The notes beneath the pieces were generated by a model. It saw only the letters and a list, made by a program, of their open reading frames with translations, had not been told where the DNA came from and ran no database searches. Shown piece after piece: positions 42,245 through 54,360 of a stretch of 64,000 nucleotides of DNA. This stretch comes from Zygnema cylindricum (Eukaryota > Streptophyta > Zygnematophyceae > Zygnematales > Zygnemataceae). Positions within the stretch are counted from its first letter, which is position 1, and every line of letters starts with the position of its first letter. The stretch lies in assembly GCA_037447655.1 (NCBI GenBank), contig JBBHKE010003267.1, positions 18,305 to 82,304 of the forward strand, given 5' to 3'. Both the position numbers and the translations under genes were made by a program.

Positions 42245-45200
42245 ATGATTTAGTCAGAGTAAAAGTTAGAGTAATTGAGAGTCATAATCAAAGTTAGAGT
42301 CAGCGCAAAAGTTAGAGTCAAAGTTAGACTCAGAGTCAAAATTCGACGCGGAGTAAAAGTCACAGTTTTTTTTTGACTCTGAGTTTGCCTCTTACTCTGA
42401 CTTTAACCCTTAATATGACTCTGACTATGACCTCTACTTTGACAGGAAAAAAACAAAACTTTTTTTTTTCCTGACTTTCACTCTAACTTTGACTTTAACT
42501 TCAACTTTCACTTTAACTCTTAAGCTATCACTTTGACCCTAACTTTGACCCTGACTCTAACTCTTACTCTGAATCTGATTTTAACTTGGAGTTTTGTAAT
42601 TGACCTTGAATCTAACTCAAAGTTTGACACTAACTTTTACTCTGGCTCTTTATTTGACCTCGATGTTGACTCAAATCAAACTCTGACTCTCACTTTGATT
42701 TTAACTCTTTATTTAACCCCTGTTTTGACTCTAAGTCAAACTCTTAACTCCAAATTTAATTTTAACTCTGGCTTTCACTATTATTATGACTTTGGCTGTG
42801 ACTTTCACTCTGACTTTGACTTTAACTCTAAATTTGGTACTTTAACTTTGACTGTTACTCTTACTTTTACTTTGACTTTAAATTTTACTTTAATTGACTA
42901 TGTCTCTCACCTTGACTCTGATTATTAATCAAAATGTAGTTGTGACTCTGACTCTCATGCACTTTTTTGACTCTGATTTTAAATTTGACTACGATTATGA
43001 CTTTCCCTCTGATGCGCACTTGGTTTTTTAATTTATCTTAGACATTTAATCCAATACTAACTTGACTCCAACTCTACCTTTCACCCTAAGTTTGATTCTC
43101 ACTCAAGCTCCGACGTCAACTTTGACTCTTGCTTTGCGTCTCACCCTTACGATCATTTTTAGTGTGGCTCTGACCATGACTTTCCCTTTCACTTTCACTT
43201 TCACTTTGACTGTAACTATGATTTTTGTCCTAACTTTAACTTTAAACTATGTCTTTAACTCAAACCCTAACCCTCACATTGATTGTGGCTCTGATTTTAT
43301 TCGGTTTTTAACTATGACACTAACTCTAACTTTAGCTGTGACTCTGATTCTACTTTAGACCATGACTCTAATCTAATATGAATCTAGATTGACTTAAAAC
43401 TCTTCAATTTGACTTTGACGTTGAAGCTGACTATGATTTTGACTTTGACTCTCACTCTAGCTTTAACTCTGACACTAACTTTTACTATAACTCTAACTTT
43501 GACCCTGAATTTGAATTTGAATTTCACTTTAACTCTAAGTTTAACTCTGACTTCTTTTACCTTAAGCATGAGTATGAATCTAAACCTAATTTGGAATTTG
43601 ATTTAATCTTTGAACCTGCATTTTGTTGTGACTCGAAATCTGACTCTGAATTCGATTTTACCTTTGACTTTGATTTTGAATGTAACTCTGAATTTTGCTT
43701 TACACCAACCCTGACTAACTTTATCTAACTTTATCTTTAACCCAGATTTTTAGTCCTCCTTATCTCTGATTTGGCGTTTGACTCTTGCTCTTCCTCTCAC
43801 CCTACATATCACTTTAATTGTGATGCTGGCTCTAACTTTGACTTTGACTTTTAGTATGACTCTGACTATAATTTGAACTTTAACTTTTATTTTGACTCAA
43901 ACTCTGACTCTCACCATAAATGTGATTCTAGCTTTTACTTTGTCCTTAACTTTAATATTGACTCTGGCTATGAGTCTAACTTAGGCCCTAAATCTAATTC
44001 TAATGTTAACTTGAGTTTGACTTTAAATTAAATTCTTGACTCTGATGTTGACTTTGACTCTCACTTTGACTCTCACTTTGACTCTGACTGTGACTCTTAC
44101 TCTCTCTCTCTCTGTATCTTAAACCCTTAATTTTACACTGACTCTTACTATGACTAACTACGACCCTTACTTTGACTTTAAATTTCACTTTGACACAAAC
44201 TTTAACTTTGACCTTGAGTTCCACTCTGATTCTAACTCTGAATTTGACTTAAACTCTAAACCTCACGTTGCGATTCATTGAGACTTTGAATTTTAGGTTA
44301 AATTTGACTTTGACTTTGACTCTCAATTTGATTCAAACTGAGACTTGAATTCAACTCTTACTTTAGTTATGTCTTTTACTCTAAACGCGGTTTTAACTCT
44401 TAACTTTGTTTTTGACATTGACTTTGAGTCATACACTGACTTTAACTCTGACACTAACTCTGAGCCTGAATATCACTCTCACTTCAAAATTCACTTAATC
44501 TCTTACTTGTACTCAGACCTTAACTTTGACTTTGACTTTGTTACTTACCTTAACCCTCACTGACTCTCACTCTGACTTTCACTCTAGCTTTAACTCAAAC
44601 TCTAACTTTTAGCTTTGACCTTGAATCTAACTCTCACTCGAACTTTTGACTATGACCTTGGCTTGAACTTTGACTCTGACGATGACTTTGATTCTGCCTT
44701 TAACTTGTGCTTTCACTATGTTTTTCACTTTGACGTTGACCCTAACATTAACCCTTACTCTGACTGTGACTTTGGCTTTAACTCTATCTGAGACTCTAAC
44801 CGTGACTCTACCTCTAACTATGAATTCGACTCTAACTTACACTTTCATACTAACTATGACCCTAACTGACTTTCTCTCTGATTTTGACTTTGACTTTTGC
44901 TTTAACTCAAACCTCGACTTTGACATTACATTTTTAGTCTCGCCCACACTAAAACCTTTACTATGATTTTAACTCTGAATTTCAATCCAGGTGTAACTTT
45001 GACCATGACACTAACCCACTCTGACTATAACTTTGACTCTGACCTTGACTCAGACTTTGACCCTAATTATGAGCAGCTGGAGCCTTGAAACTTCCACTCT
45101 GACTTTGACTTTGACTTTGACTTTGACTTTGACTTTGACTTTGACTTCGCATATCACTGCCACTATAAATCTGACTCTTACTCTCACTTTGACTCTATCT

Positions 45201-45955
45201 CTGAGTTTGCCTCTAACTCTGAATCTCGCTCTAACTCTTACCTTGACTTTAACTGATTTTGCCTCTGAATTTGATTCTCACTCTCCCTCTCACTCAAACT
45301 CAAACTTATTTGGCTATGATTTTTACTTTTAGGCTGCCTTTTACTTTGAGACTGACTTCTGCTCTGACCCTGACTTCGACTCTGACTTTGACATTAGCAC
45401 TGGGTTTCACTCAAACTTTGACTCTCACCCTAATTTTAACTCAAACTAACACTAACTTTGACTCCGACTCAAACCCCAAATTCTCTAGTATTACTTTTTT
45501 TGCTTTGACTCAGATTAAGACTTTGATTGTGACTCAGACTCTAATATCGAACTTTAACTCTGACTCTCACCTTCACTCTGACTTTACTCTGACTTTGACT
45601 CTTTCTCTCTATCTTTGACTTTTAACTTCAAATTTGGCTTTGAATCTTACGCTGAATTTGAATTTGACTCTGTGTGTAACCTTGGTTTTGACTTTAACTG
45701 ACACACTTTCACTCTAACTCTGAGTCTCACCTTAACCAAGAGTTTGAATGTGATTTGGAATTGAAGTTTCACTTGAAATTCTATTATAACTCTAACTTTA
45801 ACTTTCTCTCACTCTAACTTTGATTTTGGTCGTAACTCAAACTTTTAGTTTGACTCTAAGTTTGATTGTAATCGTGATTGACTCTAATTTTGATCCTAAC
45901 CTTAAATTTGATTATCACTATATGTGAAACTTTAACTCTATAGACTTTTACTTTA
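42245..45955. repeat. ~3.7-kb degenerate hexamer array, consensus TYTNAC
   Basis: Thousands of bases in near-perfect hexamer phase with units TTTGAC, TCTGAC, TCTAAC, TTTAAC, TCTCAC and TCTTAC. T1, T3, A5 and C6 are mostly fixed, position 2 is C or T and position 4 is most often G or A. The purest block is (CTTTGA)n at about 45093-45150. The Thr-Leu ORFs on plus and Lys-Val-Arg ORFs on minus, up to about 130 codons, are by-products of the period. The flank at 41966-42244 begins with AGTCAGAGTAAAAGTTAGAG, i.e. the reverse complement of the same motif. Confidence 0.95.
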
Positions 45956-46618
45956 ATTTTGACATAGAAAGAGCGATTGCGTCGCCGATGCGAAAAAGCA
46001 AAGAATAGGACAATAAAAGTTGTCGCCTAAAAGTTTAAATAATCTTGTGGAATCTCCAGCAAACATGTTCTGTATAAAAAAAAAAAAAAGTATAGATTGG
46101 TTTGAAAAGGTACAAATTTCAGTAAACAACCTCACTTTTCGCCTGATGGAGAGTTACCCTTAAGTGTTAAAATTAATGTTAAACGGTTTTTTTTTTCAAC
46201 ACCAATACGCAAAAGAATGCTACTAACACTAATTTAGCGTTTACTATATTATGTTTTTTTAAACTAACAACGATGAGTGGTGGAGTGTTGTATACCCGGA
46301 GCCTTTTACTGATAACCAATTTTTACCTCTTTTTGACTTGCCGATAATCGGAATATCGTCTCAATATACTGATAAAAAAATTATCTTCATTGATTATGGA
46401 TAGTTGAGGCAAATAACGCAATAAGCATCGTGACAATTAGACGTTACAGCTTCTTTTTTTGCAAAGACTTGATTTGTGAACCCACCCCCCTCCCCTTTCC
46501 CACAACCGATATATTTGTTGGTTTCCACTCGATATGTTAACCCCTCCCACCGATACCGATAACGATGCATCGACTATCGAAATTATGGCAATAGGAATTT
46601 TAACGATTCAAAAATCAA
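45956..46618. other. spacer with element fragments
   Basis: Includes a block similar to 41440-41600 and, at about 46262-46330, an end-like sequence (ACAACGATGAGTGGTGGAGT, GTTGTATACC) related to the element starting at 46619. No gene seen. Confidence 0.4.
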
Positions 46619-47123
46619 TAATTGCTAGTGTTGTGTATCAGTTAGCTATTTGCCGATAACCGATATATCCTTTTTTTTTGGCTTATCAATAATGGATATA
46701 TTGGCACAATATATTGATGTTGTTGTTATCGGAATGAGAAATATTGATTTTTCATCGCGATTACACCAGTTCAACAACTACTGTACCGATGATAATTGTA
46801 AGGTTCATATTGTACGTTTGTATGGCTTATTACGTTGAATTTAATTTTCGTTCTTCCGTTATAAGTGGTATAGAACAGATTGATGGTACGGAATACATTG
46901 TCATACGTGACATGCCACGCTATAAATAGTGGAAGATATTATGCAATATGATATAACGTACTACTATATAGTGCACTGTATTATTTTTTTCAACTTTTAG
47001 TTGATAAGGAATTCGTTGGTCTCGGAGCGATACATTGGGACCCCTCACCTTTCGATAACTGATAACTATCGGTATCGGTTTCATCGCGATAAGTTTTTTC
47101 CCGGTACACAACACTAACAATTA
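46619..47123. mobile_element. ~505-bp inverted-repeat element with GATAACCGATA-rich interior
   Basis: The left end TAATTGCTAGTGTTGTGTAT and the reverse complement of the right end TAATTGTTAGTGTTGTGTAC are terminal inverted repeats. Sub-terminal DNA on both sides is rich in CGATAACCGATATA words, as is typical for small DNA transposon derivatives. No transposase. Confidence 0.65.
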
Positions 47124-47739
47124 CACTACAAGGGTACGCCCCATGCGTCAAAGTAGGGGTTTTTTTTTAACGTCTTGTTCGAAAACTTAGCGCCCACTGC
47201 TAAAGTTAGAATTGCACGAAGAAATTGCAAAAAGGTAGAGTACGATTTGCGTCATCTTCAAACTAATAATGTACCAAAAGTTGTCGTCTTGTGTTTTTCG
47301 ACCCAAGACCACGTCAAATTTGAACTTTATCTTAAAACACATCGACGATGTGTTTTGAAATAAAGTAACACCGCTCCATAAATAGGAAAGCATATTTGCA
47401 TGTGTCAAAAGTTTTGACGATTTTAGACAACGAGAAAAAGTACATAGTTGTTTCTTTAAGTACATGGTTGTTTCTTTTTGTCGGCTTGCATCCTGTACAA
47501 TTTTTTTTTGCTGGGGTCGGAAGGTTTTAATGCCATTTAACGGAAGGTGCCACTGCAACTCGCGCCTCTCTCACCTTGCTCACCTTCCCTCTTCTTCACT
47601 CCAAACTTTACTACTTCGCGGCACTTGTGGAGGTAGGCACAATTATGAGGGCGACCGTACATGCGCGAACCGAGTCACGCTGGGAAGAATCCAACAAACG
47701 AGCCCTTAAGTAGAAAGTACTTATAATGATTTAATACAG

Positions 47740-48006
47740 GCCGTTATCATGTAACTGCGTTTTAACAAACCACGTAGTGCAAACGTCATAGTGACGATAA
47801 ACTGTACGTTCTGTCAGATTCTGTACGAATACCTAATTTACAGTAGAGATATTCAGCGCGTAAAATTAGAATACTTAAATAAATTAGAGTAAATTCCTTT
47901 TTGAAAAAGATCTATCACACAAATTAGAGTTCATAACTCTAATTATGTTTTTCTTTTTTTTTACTCTAATTTTTTCTCTACTCTAGTTACGATTCGCGGT
48001 GTACTA
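47740..48006. mobile_element. truncated copy of the ~600-bp inverted-repeat family (right end)
   Basis: Contains TCTGTCAGATTCTGTACGAATACC and ends CTAGTTACGATTCGCGGTGT, both matching the right half of 48331-48929. I could not find its left end. Confidence 0.5.
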
Positions 48007-48330
48007 TGTGGAACGCTGTACGTCTACCATATCACGCGAAGACATGCGACCTACCAAAACGTTTAAAAAAATACGATGTCTTGCGACGTACCAGAAAGTT
48101 TCAAATAATACGGTACGTCAAGACAGATTGTAGACGGTGACAGCCTTCACGGACATTGTTGACGTATACAATCGTCACAGCTTTAAAAGTAACAATTTCG
48201 TATTTTCGTTGTTTACGCATTGGGACACTTGAAAACCGTGTACGGAAAATCCTCGCCATTAGCCATAATGCAAAGTAAGTTCGCTAAGTTGCAACTGCAC
48301 GGGGCCGTACCCTAAGCCGCGTGAAAAGAA

Positions 48331-48929
48331 TACACTACACCGTCGATCGTATTTAGCGTGTTGAACACTAATTCGGCGCCCCTAAATTTTGAGGGTTTTA
48401 CCTAGAATAGGGTAAACGATACTAGTTTTTCCTGTACACTAATTACTAGATGAACAAATAGTGTGCACCATTTTAATTCATGTATATTTTTAGTAGTGTG
48501 GAGTACGGAACGTGTCGGTTCGTATAAAAAAGTACTTTTGAATTATACAAGTACAGATATTTTTAAAAATATCTTCTATCACACGAAAAACTGCCCTGTG
48601 AATTAATTTTTTTCGTACCTGTACCTGTTTTAGTGTACATTTATTTGTCGCGTATTGCCTACACCCCTAAAAAACCGAAATTAGAGTTAGGAATTAATTA
48701 GAGTTAAAGTATGCGACAGTGTACGAATTGTCAGAATTTTGTACTTTTACCTATATTACTGTGAATATCCTCTCGACAAATCAGGTGTACCCATATTGGC
48801 GTTCGTTGAAAAAATTGTGTATAACTTTTTTTTCAAAAAAAAATTAAGTCAAAATTAGTGTACATGACACTAAATTATTCTACACACTAATAATTTCTAC
48901 ACGCTAAATACGATCGACGGTGTACTGTA
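48331..48929. mobile_element. ~600-bp inverted-repeat element
   Basis: The ends TACACTACACCGTCGATCGT plus ATTTAGCGTGT are matched on the opposite strand at 48898-48929 with one mismatch over about 30 bp. The interior aligns with 29566-30127. It has no coding frame of note and is likely a non-autonomous DNA transposon; it lies about 440 bp upstream of the ribosomal protein L5 start. Confidence 0.8.
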
Positions 48930-49370
48930 ACGTACTTTAAACCTTTTTGTTGTGTACTAATATCGACAGGTGGAAACTCGCAATATCGTAAACCGAAAGG
49001 TACCCATGAATATTCATCTATTGGGCGTACCGTATCGGATTATATCGCTAACATTTCGTGATGATACACTTTGCGGCTGAAAGATGCCCCTCTTTGGCCC
49101 CAAATTATGCACCTCCAAAACAAGACACATTAAATAGAATTCTTAACGATTCTTTAATAATAACGAGGAATTCGTAAGATCATTTTCCACGGTGGCACAA
49201 TGTCATGTCTCCAACGACGCCCGTGAATCGATTACGTTTCACGTGTGAACGCTTTTGTTCACTGGTTTAGGGTTGCTGCCTGCGACGCATGAAGTCCCTT
49301 CAACCCTCCGAAATCTCTCTCTCTCCGTCTGCCCTCCTTCAGCGAGTGGCGTCGCCTGCTTCCAGCCGCC

Positions 49371-52300
49371 ATGGTCGGTTTCTATCTCTTTTTCGAGCTC
49401 TAGTTGTAAAACTGTTCTATCTGGCTGAGTTTAAGTCACTGCAACGGTGCTTCCAGGCTGCTGTTTACTAAAAAGAAACGTCTGGTTTTTTTTCTGCAGG
49501 CGAAGGCGTTTGCTAAAGCGCAGAAAACCAAGGCTTACTACAAACGATTCCAGGTCAAATATGCCCGACGAAGAGGTATGTTTTTTTGATAATCGATTTG
49601 GACTGCAGGTGATGTTTCAGTCAAGGGTTTAGGGTTGGCTGTTTATTTCCGACTTTCTTTTGGTACCAAAATTTACACCTCTTTTTCTCATGAGCCACTT
49701 TTCTGTTTCCTTGACTTCTTGCAGCTGGAAAGACGGATTACCGTGCTCGTTTGCGCTTGATTACTCAAGACAAGAACAAGTACAATACTCCCAAGTACCG
49801 CATGGTTGTGAGATTTGTATCCTTTAATGGAAGGACGTCAAGGGCCGAGGCTCAGGGGTTATGCATCTTCTAACATATTCAAAAGGTGTTTTGCAGTTTT
49901 TGAGTGGTGTTTGATGAAAATCAAGTGGGGTTCATAGCTAGTTTTTGGCCACCTCCAGTCAGATGGAATAGCTGAACTCCCTATCAACGGCCTTGGCCTT
50001 CGTTTCTCCCTTTGCGGAGGCCATGGTCATTCACTTTTGCAATATAATTGCTAGTTTTTTCTCGTTGTCATGTGTCCATAATGTCATAGGGTTCGGAACT
50101 TAGTGTGATTGTTTTTTTATGTTTTACTCGTAGCTTTTGGCCCGCCTTTGAAGATTTTTTTGTCTGAATCTTGATGATAGGTGCCGTAGTATTCTATTAG
50201 TCATGCTATTCCATTGCTGACCCTTGGTTATGTTATGAAAAGTTTTCCTTGACTTCATAAATCACAGACTCGCAAGGATATCATTGCACAAATTGTCCAT
50301 GCTACTCTAGCCGGAGATATTACCATGGTTGCTGCGTATTCTCACGAGCTTCCTCGATATGGCCTCAACGCTGGTTTGACTAATTATGCTGCAGGTAAAA
50401 AGGATTTTCTTTCGTTTTCGGAGGGGAACCTCAGCGTTTGCTTGGGCCTCACTTGTCGCTGTTTTTTGTACTCAATGGGAAAACACAGTTTGCTGCGTTC
50501 CTCATACCAGACTGGACCTTAACCACCCATTTATGACCTTCGAATAAGATGTCTTTCCCAAGTCCCTAGTTTCCCTGTTGGAAGTGTGGGTACTGACTGT
50601 AATATTGTTTTGATTTGTTTCGAGACGTGCAGCTTATTGCACAGGTTTGTTGCTGGCTCGTCGCTGCCTTCAGAAGCTTGGGCTGGACTCTGAATACGAG
50701 GGTTGTACCGAGGTACTGTTTTCTCGTCACCTTGTAAATTTGATAGTGATGTAGGCCACTTCAGTCACCATTGTCTTGGCAAGGAGATAAGTAGGAAAAA
50801 GGAAAATACGTTTTACATTTCTACAGTGTTTGTTACAGTTCGTCTCTCTAATTTTTATGGTTTGCAGGTGACTGGAGAGGACTACAATGTTGAGCCTGGT
50901 GAAGGCAAGCAGCCTTTCAAGGCCCTTCTTGACGTTGGTCTCGTACGAACTACAACTGGCAACAGAGTATTTGGTGCGCTGAAGGTACATTTTCGAGGAT
51001 ATCAATGTCCTTATCCATCTGTTTAGCATCCAAACTCTTGACAAATGCATTCTCTGGTATGTATTGTTAAGCTCTGCACTCAGCACATACTGAAACTTCC
51101 TTCAGAAACCTAAATTGCATCTTCTCGCACTACAGACCTAAATTATGGTTTTCTGCTCCTTAATGCTAGGACTTTTATCAGTTCATCAACATTTGCCATC
51201 TGTTAGCCTCTAAATTGGGGATAGGTTGTCAAGAAATGGCAAACATGCCTCAGACCGGGCCTTGTAATTTGTTTGCAGACAATTAGTTATTGTCATTAAG
51301 GTCTGTAGCCTTTCAAATGTACACCCTTTTATTATATTATGGAAATTTATTGTTTTAAAGGGTCCTTTTGCTAAGTGATTTTAGGGGTAGTGGCTTCTCG
51401 TCATTAGGGACTGGAATGCCGTCGGTTCAGTTTCATTATGTTGGAGCTTTTGAAATAAGCTAAGACAGGGAAGTGTACTTTCTTTCTTGCAGGGGGCTCT
51501 GGATGGTGGCTTGGACATTCCACACAATGACAAGAGGTTTCCTGGGTTCATGAGTGACGGCAAGGGAGAGGCCAAGCTTGATCCAGAAATTCACCGAAAG
51601 TACATCTATGGTGGACATGTGGGCGAGTACATGGAGGTGAGGTTACTGTTGTGATTGCATTTCTGTTACCTGGCAGTGAATTCATCCTTTTTTCACTTGT
51701 CTACATGCTCGCAGAATTGGTCTGTTGGTCTGTTAACAAAAAGTTTCCTTTTATCTCAGTGAACAAAAATACTAATGCAATAATTTTTGACTATGCAAAA
51801 GACTATTAGTTCATATGCAGTCCAGAAAGCACATGTTGTCGACTTCACAGACTGCAGATACTAGGGTGTCATTGGACAGGTCACGCCGAATCCTCTCTTG
51901 GTCCCTTTTTTCAATTAAATAAATAAAGGGGGTGTAAGTATCTAGGAAGACATAAGAGTATTGGAGAGCAGTCCAAAGAAAATAATGAATGCTGAAGAGG
52001 ATTTTATTTTTTTGTAGTTTGTACGAAATGAAAAAAAGGTTTAGTAGTTCTAGACTAAATGGACATCCCATTCTCGACTAAATGTTCTAGATTAGCATTC
52101 CGTTCTAGATTACATGTGCATTCCATTCTAGGTTTCTTTACTTAGGTACTTCCATTCTATTACATGGCATTCTATCCCATGCTGCATTCTGAAGCATGGT
52201 ATGTTTGGATTTGTACAGCTTTTACAAGAGGAAGAGCCAGAGAAGTATCAGTCCCATTTTGCCGGCTTCATTAAGGAGGATATTGATGCTGATGGTCTGG

Positions 52301-52659
52301 AAGAGCTCTACAAGGGCGTTCATGAAGCCATTCGCGCCGACCCCTCAACACAGCTTACAGAGAAGAAGAAGCCTGACGAGCCAAAGAGGTACAAATTGCT
52401 GCGCGATTTTGTTTTTTGTTGTTGTGTATGTTTTCATCGAAGTATTTGAAGAGAAGATGGCGAGGCAGAGTGGTTTGGGAAGATGACCTTTTGGAAGAGG
52501 TTCTGAGGAAAGAATCTGTTTCCGCTTGTGGCCTTTTTGTTTTGCAGCTGGAAAATGAAGAAGTTGACCTTTGAGCAGAGGAAGGCTAACTTAGAGAAGC
52601 GTATTAAGGCCCTTAATGAAGGAGCTGGAGATGAGGATGAGGAGGAAGATGAAGAGTAG
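49371..52659 (+). CDS. RPL5: 60S ribosomal protein L5 (uL18)
   Basis: Binds 5S rRNA in the large ribosomal subunit. Exons: ATG at 49371-49373 alone, then 49500 (or 49506)-49575, 49725-49816, 50268-50394, 50633-50712, 50868-50984, 51493-51636, 52219-52388, 52548-52659 (stop TAG). All phases agree; 306 residues, or 304 with the second acceptor, as expected for the family. Hallmarks: [91 protein letters not shown], and an acidic EDEEEDEE end. A CT-rich leader precedes the ATG, as is common in ribosomal protein genes. The start-codon-only first exon rests on the family alignment; the donor ATG|GTCGGT is weak. Confidence 0.95.
52087..52190. repeat. short CATTCTAGATTACATG-like repeats in RPL5 intron
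   Basis: Four to five degenerate copies of a ~16-bp CATTCTA-containing unit just upstream of the exon at 52219. Confidence 0.6.
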
Positions 52660-54360
52660 GCAGAATTTGCAAATGAGCCGCCTTGGGAAATCGAATTGCA
52701 CACTCTAGCATTTCAATGAAGATGGTTTTTCATTTGCTCTTCATGTGATTGTGTATGGTTTGGAGTTATCATGCGAATATGTTTGTAATTTGCCAATATT
52801 TGAAGGACTAGTGTTTGCAATGGAGTCATTGTCCAGCCTTATCATCCTATTGCCCAGCCTTTATATTGTGAGATGCCTGCGTATAATGTAGGTATCTGAA
52901 TCTAATTCAAGGATGATGAAAACTTCCTTTTTTGTTCAAATGATCCTCATCGTGATTTAACAAAGGTTGTACTTTTGTTACTCTTGTAATGGATGGTCTA
53001 AGCGGGCTCCAGCTCATGCTAGTACACAGATTTCTTGCATTAAATTTGAAGAATTGTGCAAGAAATGGAAACTGGTTTTTGATTTGATGTTGTTTTCAAC
53101 ACAGTTCAGCTGATTTAGATATTGCTCTAATTGAAGGGCCACAGTCAGCCTCTTCAGATGTTTTCTTAATTGGTGGGAACAGTCCATTTGTCCTCGTCTA
53201 CCAGCTGTTATTAACCATGTGGCTCCAATTCATATGAGAGTAGCATGTAAGAAAACCGTCATCCATATTGGCTACTTGCTTGTCAACTATGGTGATCATA
53301 CCAAATTCAAGTGTTGATTCCAGGTCTGAGGCATTTCTCTTTTGTGAACTAGAATCAAAATAAGTTTCCAGTAGGTCTGGTGTTTGCAAGATCTTGCTCC
53401 CGACTTCCAACAACCTCAAACAGTTCCTATAATTGATAAAGAGCAACTAAGGTTCATATCCATCTGTTCAATCATTGCACTGGCAATTACGACAGTTTCA
53501 CAACAATCTCTTCTATGTGAGAAATATCAGTCTTTAAGGGGAGTATAGATAATGTGCATCTTTTTCAGTCATGCGCAAGTACCTGACATAAAGACACAAA
53601 TGGCCTGCCATGTCCTTCCAAGTTTTGGACCACTGCACTTTCACATGACAAAGATAGTAGGTGATACTCTTATTATGCAACCGGTAGGAGAAACCCCAGC
53701 GAGCAATATTTGACAGAAAGCCCTTTTCTTCACTAGCTTGAGGGATGTACCACATATAGAAATGCAAAGTGGTGTAACTTTGTGAATAGAAACACAAATT
53801 GATGGTCTCAAGCACATTACGAATTTTAGTGATAGACAAATAAATTGCGAATGGAAGAGCATAAGTGTTGTCCTCAAAGTGCATGCTTTTTCACTGATTT
53901 ATTGAAGAGCAGAAGAGCGTGCTTGCATTCAGCATTTTATTTCCATTTGTCAATTCACGGTTCAGCGTTCTGTTTTTCAATCTTCCCAAAAAAAAAAAAA
54001 AAAAACAATCATAACGTTCCACAATCTAATAAAAGGCTTTATTTAATTTCTGCAACAGAAGCTGCTGAGGCTGGTTGTACAACATAATTTCCCTTCCCTT
54101 TCTCGCTTCCATTTCCCACTATTCTCTGCCTCACAACACCTGCAAATCTAAAACTCACTGCAAAAAAAATTATAGAAATTTGCTCGGGCAAACACAGCGA
54201 TTTCCACAGCAATGGAGCGTTAAAAACTGACAAGTTCCTATGGGACACCTCAAGCTCTAGAATTGAGGCTATTGGCCATCTTCCAGGTTCAAACTATAGG
54301 ATTCAAATACTCTATACTTTGCAAAAAGACCATAACTATTTGATATAGTCTTTTTTTTTA
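52660..54360. other. 3' flank of RPL5 and spacer; unassigned ORF
   Basis: Presumed L5 3' UTR followed by AT-rich DNA. A minus-strand frame at 53534-53884 (116 codons) has balanced composition but no domain I recognise; it could be chance. This is a convergent intergenic region with the RRP15-like gene. Confidence 0.35.

Noticed and set aside
42533-45618. Thr-Leu and Lys-Val repeat ORFs of 60-130 codons
   Set aside because: Products of the hexamer array's 6-base period, equally open on both strands and interrupted at random.
49909-49978. Possible C/D box snoRNA in an RPL5 intron (TTGATGA ... CTGA)
   Set aside because: C-box first base deviates, the terminal stem is weak and interrupted, and no clear guide complementary to rRNA could be checked. 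The same applies to TTGATGA/CTGA near 50176-50220.
53534-53884. 116-codon minus-strand ORF 3' of RPL5
   Set aside because: Balanced composition but no conserved motif or splice context that I can identify; could be chance in AT-rich DNA.
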